Shown piece after piece: positions 51,729-61,807 of a stretch of 64,000 bases of DNA. A program made the position numbers and the translations under genes. The stretch is taken from assembly GCF_030816715.1 (NCBI RefSeq), contig NZ_JAUSYH010000001.1, positions 4,836,001 through 4,900,000 on the forward strand, given 5' to 3'. The notes under the pieces were generated by a model. It ran no database searches. It had not been told where the DNA came from and saw only the letters and a list, made by a program, of their open reading frames with translations. Position 1 is the first letter of the stretch. The number at the start of each line of letters is the position of its first letter. This stretch comes from Streptomyces achromogenes (GTDB lineage: Bacteria > Actinomycetota > Actinomycetes > Streptomycetales > Streptomycetaceae).

Positions 51729-53135
51729 CTAGCCGAGGGAGTTCAGGCAGGCGACGAGGGTGCGTGCCTGCACGTTGACGTACTGGCTGTGCCGGAGCAG
51801 GGCGGTGAGCTGGCTCACCGTCGCCCAGGCGTGGCCGGGGGGCAGGGCGTCGGTCGCCGCCGCGTCGGTCTCGGCGACGACATAGCGGCTCACCGCGTTC
51901 AGGAAGCGGCCGCCCTCCTCGGCGTGCAGGGCGTCGTAGCGGATCCGCGGGGAGCCCGCGTCGGGGATGTGGGCGAGGAACGGCGAGGTCTCCTCCTCGA
52001 GTTCGCCGGCCGACATGCACTGGACCGTCGGGGCCAGTTCGACGCCGTCGCGGAAGCCGCCCTCGGCCGCGGCGCGCACCAGGACATGGAGCACGCCGTC
52101 GAACTCCCTGACCAGGAAGGCGGACAGGCCCCTGCCGACGGGCTCGACGAGCGGCTGGGACCAGGACGAGACCTCCCGGCTGCCGGCCCGTATGTCGGCG
52201 GCGACCACCCGGAAGAGGCGGCCGTCGTCGCGGCTGATCTCCTTGTCGTCGCGGTGCCAGCCCGGCAGGGCGCCCAGCGGCAGCCGGCCGGCCTCGAGCG
52301 AGCAGTCGGTGCGCAGTCCGGTGAACCAGCTCAGCAGCTCGGCCGTGGTCGACACCGCGCCGGCGACGGGGTCGCGGGAGGCGGCCAGCGAGCGGCTGAA
52401 CCGGTCGGCGGCCCCGGCCTCCGGCCCCACCGGGGGCAGGCACGCCAGCACCGTGCGCGAGTCCATGTTGATGACGTTGTCCCTGGCCAGCAGGGTGTTG
52501 ATCTGGCCGAGGGTCAGCCAGCAGAAGTCGTCGTCGAGCGGGACGACCTCGTCGGCGGCTGCCTCGACGAGCATGTTCCGGTTCCGTTTGCGGTAGAACC
52601 AGTCGCCGTGCTCGGACTGCAGCACGTCGGCGATCACCCGCGTCGGCCGCCGCCCGGTGAAGTACTCCAGGTACTTGACCTTCGCGCCCCGGTGCACCTG
52701 CGTGTAGTTGCTCCGGGTGGCCTGGACGGTCGGCGAGAGCATCAGCGGCACCGGGTTGCCCGGTTCCATCTTGGCCTGCATCAGGAAATGCAGGACCCCG
52801 TCGAACTCCTTGACGAGAATCCCGAGGACGCCGACCTCGGGCTGGTTGATGATCGGCTGGAAGCGTTCGGGGAATCCGGGGGCGCGCAGACAGAGGCCCT
52901 CCACGGAGAAGAACCTGCCGCTTTCGTGCACCAGGTTCCCGATGTCGTTCTCGAATTTCCAGCCGCGCAGTCCGGAGAACGGAATGCGATCGACCGTGAA
53001 GTCATGCGCGCTCGCCCGTTCGGCCAGCCACGCGTCGAATTCGTCCATGCGCATCTGAACGCCCGCCGTCCGCTGGGCGGAGGCGGCGAGTCGGCTGGGA
53101 AGAACGAGGTCCTCCCGTGGCTTCAGATTTTCCAC
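51729..53135 (-). CDS. NDP-hexose 2,3-dehydratase
   Basis: 468 residues, the family length. It removes the C2 hydroxyl from dTDP-4-keto-6-deoxyglucose to start 2-deoxysugar synthesis. The protein is an internal duplication, with two copies of a module containing LVKEFDGVLHFLMQAKMEPG and LVREFDGVLHVLVRAAAEGG. Each copy is preceded by GWKFEND or GWHRDDK and followed by (L)xPTVQ. GxLPP is replaced by CLPPVGPEAG between them. The start is the GTG at 53135 with GAGGG eight bases upstream. An upstream in-frame extension to 53279 covers the promoter and is rejected. Transcribed leftward from a SARP-type promoter shared with the ACP region. Confidence 0.93.
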   Translation of the reverse strand: MENLKPREDLVLPSRLAASAQRTAGVQMRMDEFDAWLAERASAHDFTVDRIPFSGLRGWKFENDIGNLVHESGRFFSVEGLCLRAPGFPERFQPIINQPEVGVLGILVKEFDGVLHFLMQAKMEPGNPVPLMLSPTVQATRSNYTQVHRGAKVKYLEYFTGRRPTRVIADVLQSEHGDWFYRKRNRNMLVEAAADEVVPLDDDFCWLTLGQINTLLARDNVINMDSRTVLACLPPVGPEAGAADRFSRSLAASRDPVAGAVSTTAELLSWFTGLRTDCSLEAGRLPLGALPGWHRDDKEISRDDGRLFRVVAADIRAGSREVSSWSQPLVEPVGRGLSAFLVREFDGVLHVLVRAAAEGGFRDGVELAPTVQCMSAGELEEETSPFLAHIPDAGSPRIRYDALHAEEGGRFLNAVSRYVVAETDAAATDALPPGHAWATVSQLTALLRHSQYVNVQARTLVACLNSLG

Positions 53136-53176
53136 ACCCGACACACCCTCGCTGGCTGGGAATCGTTGGGCGGCCC

Positions 53177-53230
53177 ACGCTGGAGGGGACCGCTCGATTT
53201 CCGCGGCAGCGCTGCTGGAGCATTGCTCGG
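53177..53230 (-). promoter_or_regulatory. SARP-type promoter of the 2,3-dehydratase gene
   Basis: Minus strand: heptamers CCGAGCA (53230-53224), TCCAGCA (53219-53213) and a consensus TCGAGCG (53197-53191). Spacings are 11 and 22 bp. Exactly 8 bp separate the last from a weak -10 CAGCGT (53182-53177). Confidence 0.5.
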
Positions 53231-53241
53231 AAGGTGGGTTT

Positions 53242-53284
53242 TCCAGGCGTCCGCGAGCGCGATCCGAGTCGTCCGGCACAAATT
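53242..53284 (+). promoter_or_regulatory. SARP-type promoter of the ACP-ketoreductase genes
   Basis: Heptamers TCCAGGC (53242), GCGAGCG (53253) and CCGAGTC (53264) with exact 11-bp phasing, then 8 bp and the -10 CAAATT (53279-53284). The layout matches the known SARP promoter architecture although each heptamer is degenerate. Confidence 0.5.
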
Positions 53285-53322
53285 CTCAGAGCACGCACAA
53301 CCCTCCGACACGGGAGATGGAA

Positions 53323-53571
53323 ATGGCGGAACTGACGATCGACCGGCTCAAGGACATTCTGCGGATCAGCGCGGGCGAGGACGAGTCGGAGCAGCTCGCC
53401 GGCGACATCGGCGGGACCACGTTCGGCGAGCTCGGCTACGACTCGCTGGCCCTGCTGGAGACGGCGGCCCTGATCAAGCGCGAGTTCGGCGTCGACATCA
53501 CCGACGACATGGAGCACCTGAACACGCCTCAGGCGATCACGGACTTCGTGAACGGCAAGTCCCTCGCGTGA
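53323..53571 (+). CDS. Acyl carrier protein, type II PKS
   Basis: 82 residues. The phosphopantetheine attachment serine is in GYDSLALLETAALI, with the typical acidic helix II and FGVDITDD. Such discrete ACPs carry the growing chain in aromatic polyketide synthesis together with a ketosynthase/chain-length-factor pair that is not in the window. The start is the ATG at 53323 with GGGAG six bases upstream; an ATG two codons earlier overlaps that site. It is followed 34 bases later by the ketoreductase gene. Confidence 0.95.
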   Translation: MAELTIDRLKDILRISAGEDESEQLAGDIGGTTFGELGYDSLALLETAALIKREFGVDITDDMEHLNTPQAITDFVNGKSLA

Positions 53572-53605
53572 GGGGCTTCGACGACACGGGACGGGAAGGA
53601 ACCGG

Positions 53606-54385
53606 ATGAGCGACAGGCGGGTAGCGTTCGTCACCGGGGCCAGCAGCGGCATCGGCCTCGCGGTGACCCGGACCCTCGCGGAGCAGGGCATGGCGGTGTA
53701 CGGGTGCGCCCGGGACGCCGACAAGCTGGCCGAGACGCTGGAGAAGCTCACCGCGGAGGGACTGGAGGTCGCCGGCGGGCCCTGCGACGTGACGTCCACC
53801 GAGGGTGTGCGTGCCGCCGTGGCGGCGGCCGTGGAGCGCTTCGGGCGTATCGACATCCTGGTCAACAACGCCGGCCGGGGCGGCGGCGGGGAGATCGCGC
53901 ATCTCGACGAGCCGACCTGGCTCGACGTGATCGACACCAACCTCAACGGTGTCTTCCGGGTGACCAAGGAGGTGCTGGCGTCCGGCCGGATGGGCGAGAA
54001 CGGCTACGGGCGGATCGTCAGCATCGCCTCCACCGGGGGCAAGCAGGGGGTCGTGTACGCGTCGCCCTACTCGGCCTCCAAGCACGGGGTGGTCGGCTTC
54101 ACCAAGGCCGTCGGTCTCGAACTGGCGAAGTCGGGCATCACCGTCAACGCGGTGTGTCCCGGGTACGTCGAGACGCCGATGGCCGAGCGGGTCAGGTCCG
54201 GGTACGCGGACTTCTGGGGCGTCTCGGAGCAGGACGTCCTGGAGAAGTTCAACGCCAAGATTCCGCTGGGCCGTTACTCCACCCCGGAGGAGGTCGCGGG
54301 CCTGGTCTCCTACCTGGTGACCGACACCGCGGCGTCCATCACGGCGCAGGCGATCAACGTCTGCGGCGGGCTGGGCAACTACTGA
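53606..54385 (+). CDS. Polyketide ketoreductase (ActIII-type SDR)
   Basis: 259-residue NADPH-dependent short-chain dehydrogenase. The cofactor loop is TGASSGIG, then NNAGRGGGG. The catalytic region is SIASTGGKQG and YSASKHG (Ser, Tyr, Lys). The C-terminal half has the insertion NAVCPGYVETPMAERVRSGYADFWG typical of ActIII, which reduces the C9 carbonyl of the nascent poly-beta-keto chain. This regiochemistry is inferred from family. Ribosome binding site GGGAAGGAACC. Cotranscribed with the ACP. A strong hairpin begins at the stop codon. Confidence 0.93.
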   Translation: MSDRRVAFVTGASSGIGLAVTRTLAEQGMAVYGCARDADKLAETLEKLTAEGLEVAGGPCDVTSTEGVRAAVAAAVERFGRIDILVNNAGRGGGGEIAHLDEPTWLDVIDTNLNGVFRVTKEVLASGRMGENGYGRIVSIASTGGKQGVVYASPYSASKHGVVGFTKAVGLELAKSGITVNAVCPGYVETPMAERVRSGYADFWGVSEQDVLEKFNAKIPLGRYSTPEEVAGLVSYLVTDTAASITAQAINVCGGLGNY

Positions 54386-54413
54386 GCGCGCGACGGCTCC
54401 GGCCGTCGCGCGC
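54386..54413 (+). terminator. Terminator after the ketoreductase gene
   Basis: Perfect 12-bp stem GCGCGCGACGGC/GCCGTCGCGCGC with a TCCG loop, immediately after the stop codon. Confidence 0.85.
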
Positions 54414-54520
54414 CCGGCGCCCGAACCGCGTACGACGACCGAACGACGTACGACCACCGGCACGGCCTGCCACCGCACCACGTACCACCGCACCACGTAC
54501 GACAACTGAACGACACGGCA

Positions 54521-54551
54521 GAGGGAGGGAGTGCCAGGCACCCCCTCCCTC
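54521..54551. terminator. Bidirectional hairpin between ketoreductase and P450 genes
   Basis: GAGGGAGGG/CCCTCCCTC stem extended by GTGC/GCAC, between converging transcripts. It probably ends the epimerase-P450 transcript. Confidence 0.65.
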
Positions 54552-54560
54552 AAGTCGTGT

Positions 54561-55787
54561 TCACCACGTGACCGGCAGCGACCACACACCGTAGACGACG
54601 GAGCCCTCCTTGGTGCGGATGTCCTCGTAGGGCACCGCGAGCTGGAGGTCCGGGAACCGCTCGAAGATCTTCGTGAGGGCGATCTCCAGCTCGAGCCGGG
54701 CCAGGTCCGCGCCGATGCAGTAGTGCGCGCCGTGCCCGAAACCGAGGTGGCGCCGGGTGCCGCGGGACAGGATCAGCTCGTCGGGCCGCTCGAAGACGGT
54801 GGCGTCCCGGTTGGCCGGCAGGGCCAGGCACAGGATGCCGTCGCCCTTCTTGATGGTCACGCCGTCGAGCTCGATGTCGTCCAGCGCGACCCGGGGCACG
54901 GCCAGGTCGCCGATGGTGATGTAGCGGACGAGTTCCTCGACGGCCGGGCCGATCAGCGTCGGGTCGGCCTTGAGCTGCTCCAGCTGCTCCGGGTTGCGCA
55001 GCAGGGCCATGGTGCACAGGGAGATCATGTTGGCGGTCGTCTCGTGCCCGCCGTTCATCAGCAGCCGGCACAGGTTGACCAGGTCGCGCGTGGTGTACTC
55101 CTCGCCGGAGTCGCGGTAGGCGATGATCGCCCGGCTGAGCAGGTCGTCGCCGGGCTCGCGCTCCTTGAGGCCGACCAGCTTCTCCAGGTACCTGCCCACC
55201 TCCACCATCGCGGCCTGCCGCTGGTCGGGGGTGCTGTGGCCGCCGAGCAGGTTGGTGCCGTGCTCGGCGAAGAACGCGTGGTCCTCGTACGGCACCCCGA
55301 GCAGTTCGCAGATCATCGACATCGGGACCGGCAGCGAGACGATCTCGTGCAGGTCGGCCGGCGAGCCCGCCGCCTCCAGGGCGTCGAGGCGCAGGTCCAC
55401 GTTCTCCTCGATCTTCGCACGCAGCTGCTGGACCCGGCGGTTGGTGAAGGTGACGGCGGCCTTGCGGCGGGTGGTGGTGTGCTCGGGGGCGTCGTAGCCG
55501 ATGAAGGAGGTCTCGGTGCGGAACTCCGGCGGGGCCTCGAAGTAGAAGGGGAAGTTGTCGTGCTTGCGCGAGGAGCTGATGCGCGGATCGGTCAACAGCT
55601 GGCGTATCAGGTGGTAGTCGGTGACCGTCCAGACCTCGAGGCCGGTGATGAGGCTGACTTTCGTCACCGACCCCTTCTCCATCATGGGCCCGTACTCCTC
55701 GGGCAGGGAGAAGGGGCACTTGCGTTTGTAGGGAAACGTCGACTGTTCGGTCGATTCGGTCGTGGATTCGGCGGCGTTCAGCGACAT
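54561..55787 (-). CDS. Cytochrome P450
   Basis: 408-residue soluble bacterial P450. The I-helix oxygen motif is MNGGHETTAN, the ExxR motif is in EELVRY, and the haem loop is FGHGAHYCIGADLAR with the Cys ligand near residue 356. PRVALDDIEL and ANRDATVF fit the CYP105/107-like tailoring group. The substrate could be the polyketide core or the sugar. Ferredoxin and reductase genes are not adjacent. Start ATG has AAGGAG at good distance. Two bases separate it from the epimerase stop codon, so both come from one transcript. Confidence 0.93.
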   Translation of the reverse strand: MSLNAAESTTESTEQSTFPYKRKCPFSLPEEYGPMMEKGSVTKVSLITGLEVWTVTDYHLIRQLLTDPRISSSRKHDNFPFYFEAPPEFRTETSFIGYDAPEHTTTRRKAAVTFTNRRVQQLRAKIEENVDLRLDALEAAGSPADLHEIVSLPVPMSMICELLGVPYEDHAFFAEHGTNLLGGHSTPDQRQAAMVEVGRYLEKLVGLKEREPGDDLLSRAIIAYRDSGEEYTTRDLVNLCRLLMNGGHETTANMISLCTMALLRNPEQLEQLKADPTLIGPAVEELVRYITIGDLAVPRVALDDIELDGVTIKKGDGILCLALPANRDATVFERPDELILSRGTRRHLGFGHGAHYCIGADLARLELEIALTKIFERFPDLQLAVPYEDIRTKEGSVVYGVWSLPVTW

Positions 55788-55789
55788 TA

Positions 55790-56461
55790 CTACTCCTTGT
55801 CTCCGGCGAATGCGGAAGGTCGGCCCGGAATCGCGTTCCGAGGCGAATGCGAAAGGAAAGAAGAGCGCTGCCGGGTGTAGTGCGCCAGGCAGTCCTCGTA
55901 GCGGGGCAGAATGCCGAGTTCGGCGGCCCGGGACAGGCTCGGCGCCTGAAGGTCCTTCGGCGCCACCACCACCGGTTCCTCCGTCCGGGGCCAGGGCAGG
56001 GCCAGATCCGGGTCGAACGGGTCGATCTCGAACGGGGTGCCCGGGATGTACGGGGTGTCGAACACGTAGCTCACGCAGGAGTCGTCGGTCAGTGAGACGA
56101 AACCGTGCGCCATTCCGTCGGGCAGGAACACCGCCGTGCCCTTCCCGGGCTCCAGCAGACTGACGTCGTGGCCGCCGAACGTCGGCGAGCCGACGCGCAC
56201 GTCCAGCACGACGTCCAGCACGGCGCCCCGCACGCAGGTGACGTACTTGGCCTGGCCCGGCGGCAGACTCACCCCGTGCATGCCGCGCAGCACGTTGCGG
56301 TGGTTGACGGAGAAGTTGGTCTGCACCGGCCGGAACACCTGGCCGGTGACGCGGGTGAACTCCTCGTCCCGGAAGGACTCGAAGAACGCACCCCGCTCGT
56401 CGCTGTGGATTCGCGGCCTGATGCGGTAGGCGTCCCGCACGGCCATCTCCTCGATCTCCAT
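55790..56461 (-). CDS. dTDP-4-keto-6-deoxyhexose 3,5-epimerase (RmlC-like)
   Basis: 223-residue cupin-fold epimerase. RIRPRIHSDERGAFFES opens the core. NVLRGMHG holds the catalytic His, and CVRGAVLDVVLDVRVGSPTFG is the family signature. PDGMAHGFVSLTDDSCVSY supplies the later motifs. Epimerisation at C5 (or C3 and C5) turns the sugar into the L-series. The ATG at 56461 aligns with homologues and lies 8 bases after the -10 box, so the mRNA would be nearly leaderless. A GTG at 56440 with GAGGAG upstream is the alternative. The C-terminal 25 residues are an unusual Ser/Arg/Pro extension. Confidence 0.92.
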   Translation of the reverse strand: MEIEEMAVRDAYRIRPRIHSDERGAFFESFRDEEFTRVTGQVFRPVQTNFSVNHRNVLRGMHGVSLPPGQAKYVTCVRGAVLDVVLDVRVGSPTFGGHDVSLLEPGKGTAVFLPDGMAHGFVSLTDDSCVSYVFDTPYIPGTPFEIDPFDPDLALPWPRTEEPVVVAPKDLQAPSLSRAAELGILPRYEDCLAHYTRQRSSFLSHSPRNAIPGRPSAFAGDKE

Positions 56462-56469
56462 GGCCCGCG

Positions 56470-56533
56470 AAGCTAGGGGACGCGGCTCGAGCACCGCTGG
56501 TGGCGCTGGTGCGGCGGCTCAAGTGCGGCTCGA
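56470..56533 (-). promoter_or_regulatory. SARP operator-promoter of the epimerase-P450 transcript
   Basis: Minus strand: TCGAGCC (56533-56527), TTGAGCC (56522-56516) 11 bp further, TCGAGCC (56490-56484) 32 bp further, then exactly 8 bp and -10 TAGCTT (56475-56470). Two of the three heptamers match the TCGAGC(G/C) consensus perfectly. This is the clearest SARP site in the window. On the plus strand the same block contains TCAAGTG and TCGAGTG 11 bp apart, so it may also serve the glycosyltransferase gene. Confidence 0.65.
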
Positions 56534-56548
56534 GTGGCGGGGAGTTGA

Positions 56549-57715
56549 GTGGCCAGCATGAGGATTCTCGTGAGCACCGGCCCGAGCTACGGGCTCTACT
56601 GTCCGGTCGTCCCGCTGGCCTGGGCGCTGCGCGCGGCGGGTCACGACGTGCTGGTCGCCGCACCGGAGAGCCTTGCCCCCGTGGCCAACGGCTCGGGGAT
56701 GCCCTTCATCCCGACCTACGGGCCGATGCACATGCGCGAGGTCATGGCCCACGACCGGCAGGGCAACCCCATCGCGTTCGCGCGGGAGGAGCCCCAGATG
56801 CTGGAGCAGGCCGGCCGCGGCTTCGGCCGGCTCGCCGCCCGCACCCTGCCCGGCCTCCTCGACGTCGCCGAGAGGTGGAAGCCCGACGTCATCGTCGCCG
56901 AGCCGCACACCTACGCGGCCGGCGTCGTGGCGCGGCTGAAGGGCATCCCCTGGGTCGAACACGGCGTCGGCCTCGGCTACTTCCGCGAGATGGACAAGTC
57001 GGGGGCCGACGAGCTGACGCCGGAGCTGACCGAGCTGGGCCTGGGCGCCCTGCCCGAGCCGGACCTGGCGCTGGAACCCTGCCCGGCCTCGCTGCTGCCC
57101 GCCGGCGGCGCCCACGGCGTCCCGATGCGCTACGTCCAGTACGACCCGCCGGCCACCGTGCCGTCCTGGGTGTTCGAGGCGCGCGAGCGCCCCCGCCTGC
57201 TGCTCACCCTGGGCACGGTGGCACCGGCGGCCGGCGGTGCCCGGGTGCTCAAGGACCTGGTCAACTCGCTGCCCGCGCTGGGCGTGGAGCTGCTCGTCGC
57301 GGTCGCCGACGACATCGTCCCCGAGCTGGGGCCGCTGCCCGACGCGGTGCTGGCGGCCGGCTTCCTGCCGCTCGCCTCGGTGCTGCCCTCCTGCGACCTG
57401 GTGGTCCACCACTGCGGCGGCGGCTCCACCATGGCGGCGATCCTCGCGGGACTGCCGCAGCTGCTGGTCCCGCAGCCGATCGTCGCCGAGCAGTACGACA
57501 GCGCGCGCCGCGTCACCGCGTACGGCTCCGCCCGCCAGCTGGTGGGACAGCCCATCGACCCGGAAGCCGTCGTGGAGAACTGCCGCGCCCTGCTCGAGGA
57601 CGAGTCGTACGGCGTCAAGGCCCGGGCACTGCGCGCGGAGGTGGCCGCGATGCCGTCCCCCGCGTCCGTCGTGCCCGTCATCGAAGAACTCGCCGGCGCC
57701 AGGCCGGGACGGTAG
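56549..57715 (+). CDS. GT-B glycosyltransferase (antibiotic type)
   Basis: 388-residue inverting glycosyltransferase of family GT1. The N-terminal acceptor domain begins MRILVSTGPSYGLYCPVVPLAWALRAAGHDV. The C-terminal nucleotide-sugar signature is VVHHCGGGSTMAAILAGLPQLLVPQ (about residue 280), followed by EQYDSARR. It should attach the deoxysugar to the polyketide aglycone. Only one such gene is visible, so one sugar or an iterative enzyme is expected. A GTG at 56549 or the ATG three codons later may be the start. No partner auxiliary P450-like protein of the DesVIII type is seen, although the P450 next door is a full-length enzyme. Confidence 0.93.
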   Translation: MASMRILVSTGPSYGLYCPVVPLAWALRAAGHDVLVAAPESLAPVANGSGMPFIPTYGPMHMREVMAHDRQGNPIAFAREEPQMLEQAGRGFGRLAARTLPGLLDVAERWKPDVIVAEPHTYAAGVVARLKGIPWVEHGVGLGYFREMDKSGADELTPELTELGLGALPEPDLALEPCPASLLPAGGAHGVPMRYVQYDPPATVPSWVFEARERPRLLLTLGTVAPAAGGARVLKDLVNSLPALGVELLVAVADDIVPELGPLPDAVLAAGFLPLASVLPSCDLVVHHCGGGSTMAAILAGLPQLLVPQPIVAEQYDSARRVTAYGSARQLVGQPIDPEAVVENCRALLEDESYGVKARALRAEVAAMPSPASVVPVIEELAGARPGR

Positions 57716-57729
57716 GGAAGGAAACCCCG

Positions 57730-60236
<2,507 letters not shown>

Positions 60237-60237
<1 letters not shown>

Positions 60238-61346
60238 TGAACGGGTCGCCCGCCGCGGGCCCGGAGCCGGTCCGGATCGGTGTGCTGGGGTGCGCGGACA
60301 TCGCCCGCCGCCGGGTACTGCCCGCCTTCGCGGCGGACCCCGGCAGCCGGGTGGTGGCCGTGGCCAGCCGGGACGGCGGCCGGGCCCGCGAGGTGGCCGA
60401 CCGGTACGACTGCGCCGCCGTGACGGGGTACGACCGTCTGCTCGCCGACCCGGCGGTGGAGGCCGTCTATGTGCCGCTGCCCGTCGCCCTGCACGCCGAC
60501 TGGATCGAACGGGCGTTACGGGCGGGCAAGCACGTGCTCGGCGAGAAGCCGCTCACCGGTGACGTCGACTCCACCCGCCGGCTGTTCGAGCTGGCAGCCG
60601 CGCGCGGTCTGGTGCTCGCCGAGAACTTCATGTTCCCCCGTCACCCGCTGCACCGGCGGGTGCGGGAGCTGCTCGCCGACGGCGCCATCGGCGAACTGCG
60701 CAGCTTCACGGGGGAGTTCGCCATCCCGGCGCCGCCGCCGGGTGACGTCCGCTACGACGCGGCCCTCGGCGGCGGCGCGCTGCTGGACATCGCCGTCAAC
60801 CCGCTGCTCGCCGCCCGCTTCTTCCTCGGTCCCGCGCTCACGGTGTGCGGGGCGCGGCTGCGCCGGCACCCCGTGCACGGCGTGGACACCGGCGGAGCGG
60901 TCCTGCTGGCCGCACCGGACGGCGTCACCGCGCAGGTGGTGTTCGGCATGGAGCACGCCTACCGGGCCGGGTACGAGCTGTGGGGGAGCGCGGGGCGGAT
61001 CCGGGTGGAGCGCGCCTACGCGCCGCCCGCCGACCACTGTCCGGTGATCCGCGTGGAGCGGCCGCAGGGCGTCGAGGAACTCGTCCTGCACCCCGCGGAC
61101 CAGTACCTCGAGGCGGTTCGGGCGTTCTCGCAGGCCGTCCGGCAGACCCGGCCGACCCGGCAGGCCGGCCAGACCCGGCAGACCCGCGACGGCCGGGGGG
61201 CCGAGCGCACTCTTCGCGAACGGCACCAGGAGCGGGCCCTCACGGTCGCCCGGCTGGTCGCCGAGGTTCGAGCGGCGGACAAGGCCGCTTCCAGCGCCGC
61301 ACAGCACCCTGTTCCGAGCTGGGACGACCCGAGAGGGGCCTTATGA
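60237..61346 (+). CDS. NDP-hexose 3-ketoreductase (Gfo/Idh/MocA family)
   Basis: 369-residue NADPH-dependent oxidoreductase that reduces the 3-keto group made by the 2,3-dehydratase. The Rossmann start is GVLGCADIARRRVLPAF, and EKPL with its catalytic Lys is near residue 102. The C-terminal domain contains DIAVNPLLAARFFLG. Together with the 4,6-dehydratase, 2,3-dehydratase and epimerase it gives a 2,6-dideoxy-4-keto sugar. The ATG at 60237 overlaps the upstream stop by one base; the GTG at 60234 is equally possible. A short TRPTRQAGQTRQTRD repeat near the C-terminus is unusual. Confidence 0.9.
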
Positions 61347-61762
61347 ACTCCGCTGTCACCGACAAGCTGCGCTGTGAGCGCATCACGAAATTCCGCGACG
61401 TCATACCCGGCGACGGTCCGGGCAGGCTCTCCTCTCCCGCGGGGGATCTCGTGAGGTTCGCCAACGGCGACACCTACCGGTTCGCCGCGTACTGGGACTG
61501 CCTGCCGGGCGGACCGTGCCGCGGCAACCACTACCACCTCGACAAGACCGAGGTGATGTTCGTGATCTCCGGCGAACTGAGAGCCGCCTACTACGACCTC
61601 GACACCGGCCAGCGCTTCGACACCGTGCTGGTCGCCGGGGACCTGGTCACCGTCCACCCGCGCCTCGTGCACAGCTACATGGCGCTCAGCCCCACCCAGG
61701 TGGTGGAGGTGGCCTCGCACGCCTACTCGCCGAGCGACACGCATCCCTACGTGTTGCTCTGA
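61343..61762 (+). CDS. Cupin-fold protein of the sugar cluster
   Basis: 139-residue single-domain cupin. The first cupin motif is GNHYHLDKTEVMFVISGELR with two His and a Glu as metal ligands. The second is GDLVTVHPRLVHSYMAL with its His. It could be a sugar isomerase/epimerase or a metal-dependent tailoring enzyme; it does not show the motifs of the 3,4-ketoisomerases I know. The ATG overlaps the ketoreductase stop codon (ATGA), so it is translationally coupled to sugar biosynthesis. Confidence 0.7.
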   Translation: MNSAVTDKLRCERITKFRDVIPGDGPGRLSSPAGDLVRFANGDTYRFAAYWDCLPGGPCRGNHYHLDKTEVMFVISGELRAAYYDLDTGQRFDTVLVAGDLVTVHPRLVHSYMALSPTQVVEVASHAYSPSDTHPYVLL

Positions 61763-61807
61763 CCGACCAACCCGCCGCACACACACCCCCCATAGAAGGA
61801 GAAGATC

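Noticed and set aside
53136..53279. N-terminal extension of the 2,3-dehydratase to 53279
   Set aside because: It would run through the SARP-type promoter elements; the GTG at 53135 has a proper ribosome binding site and gives the usual family length.
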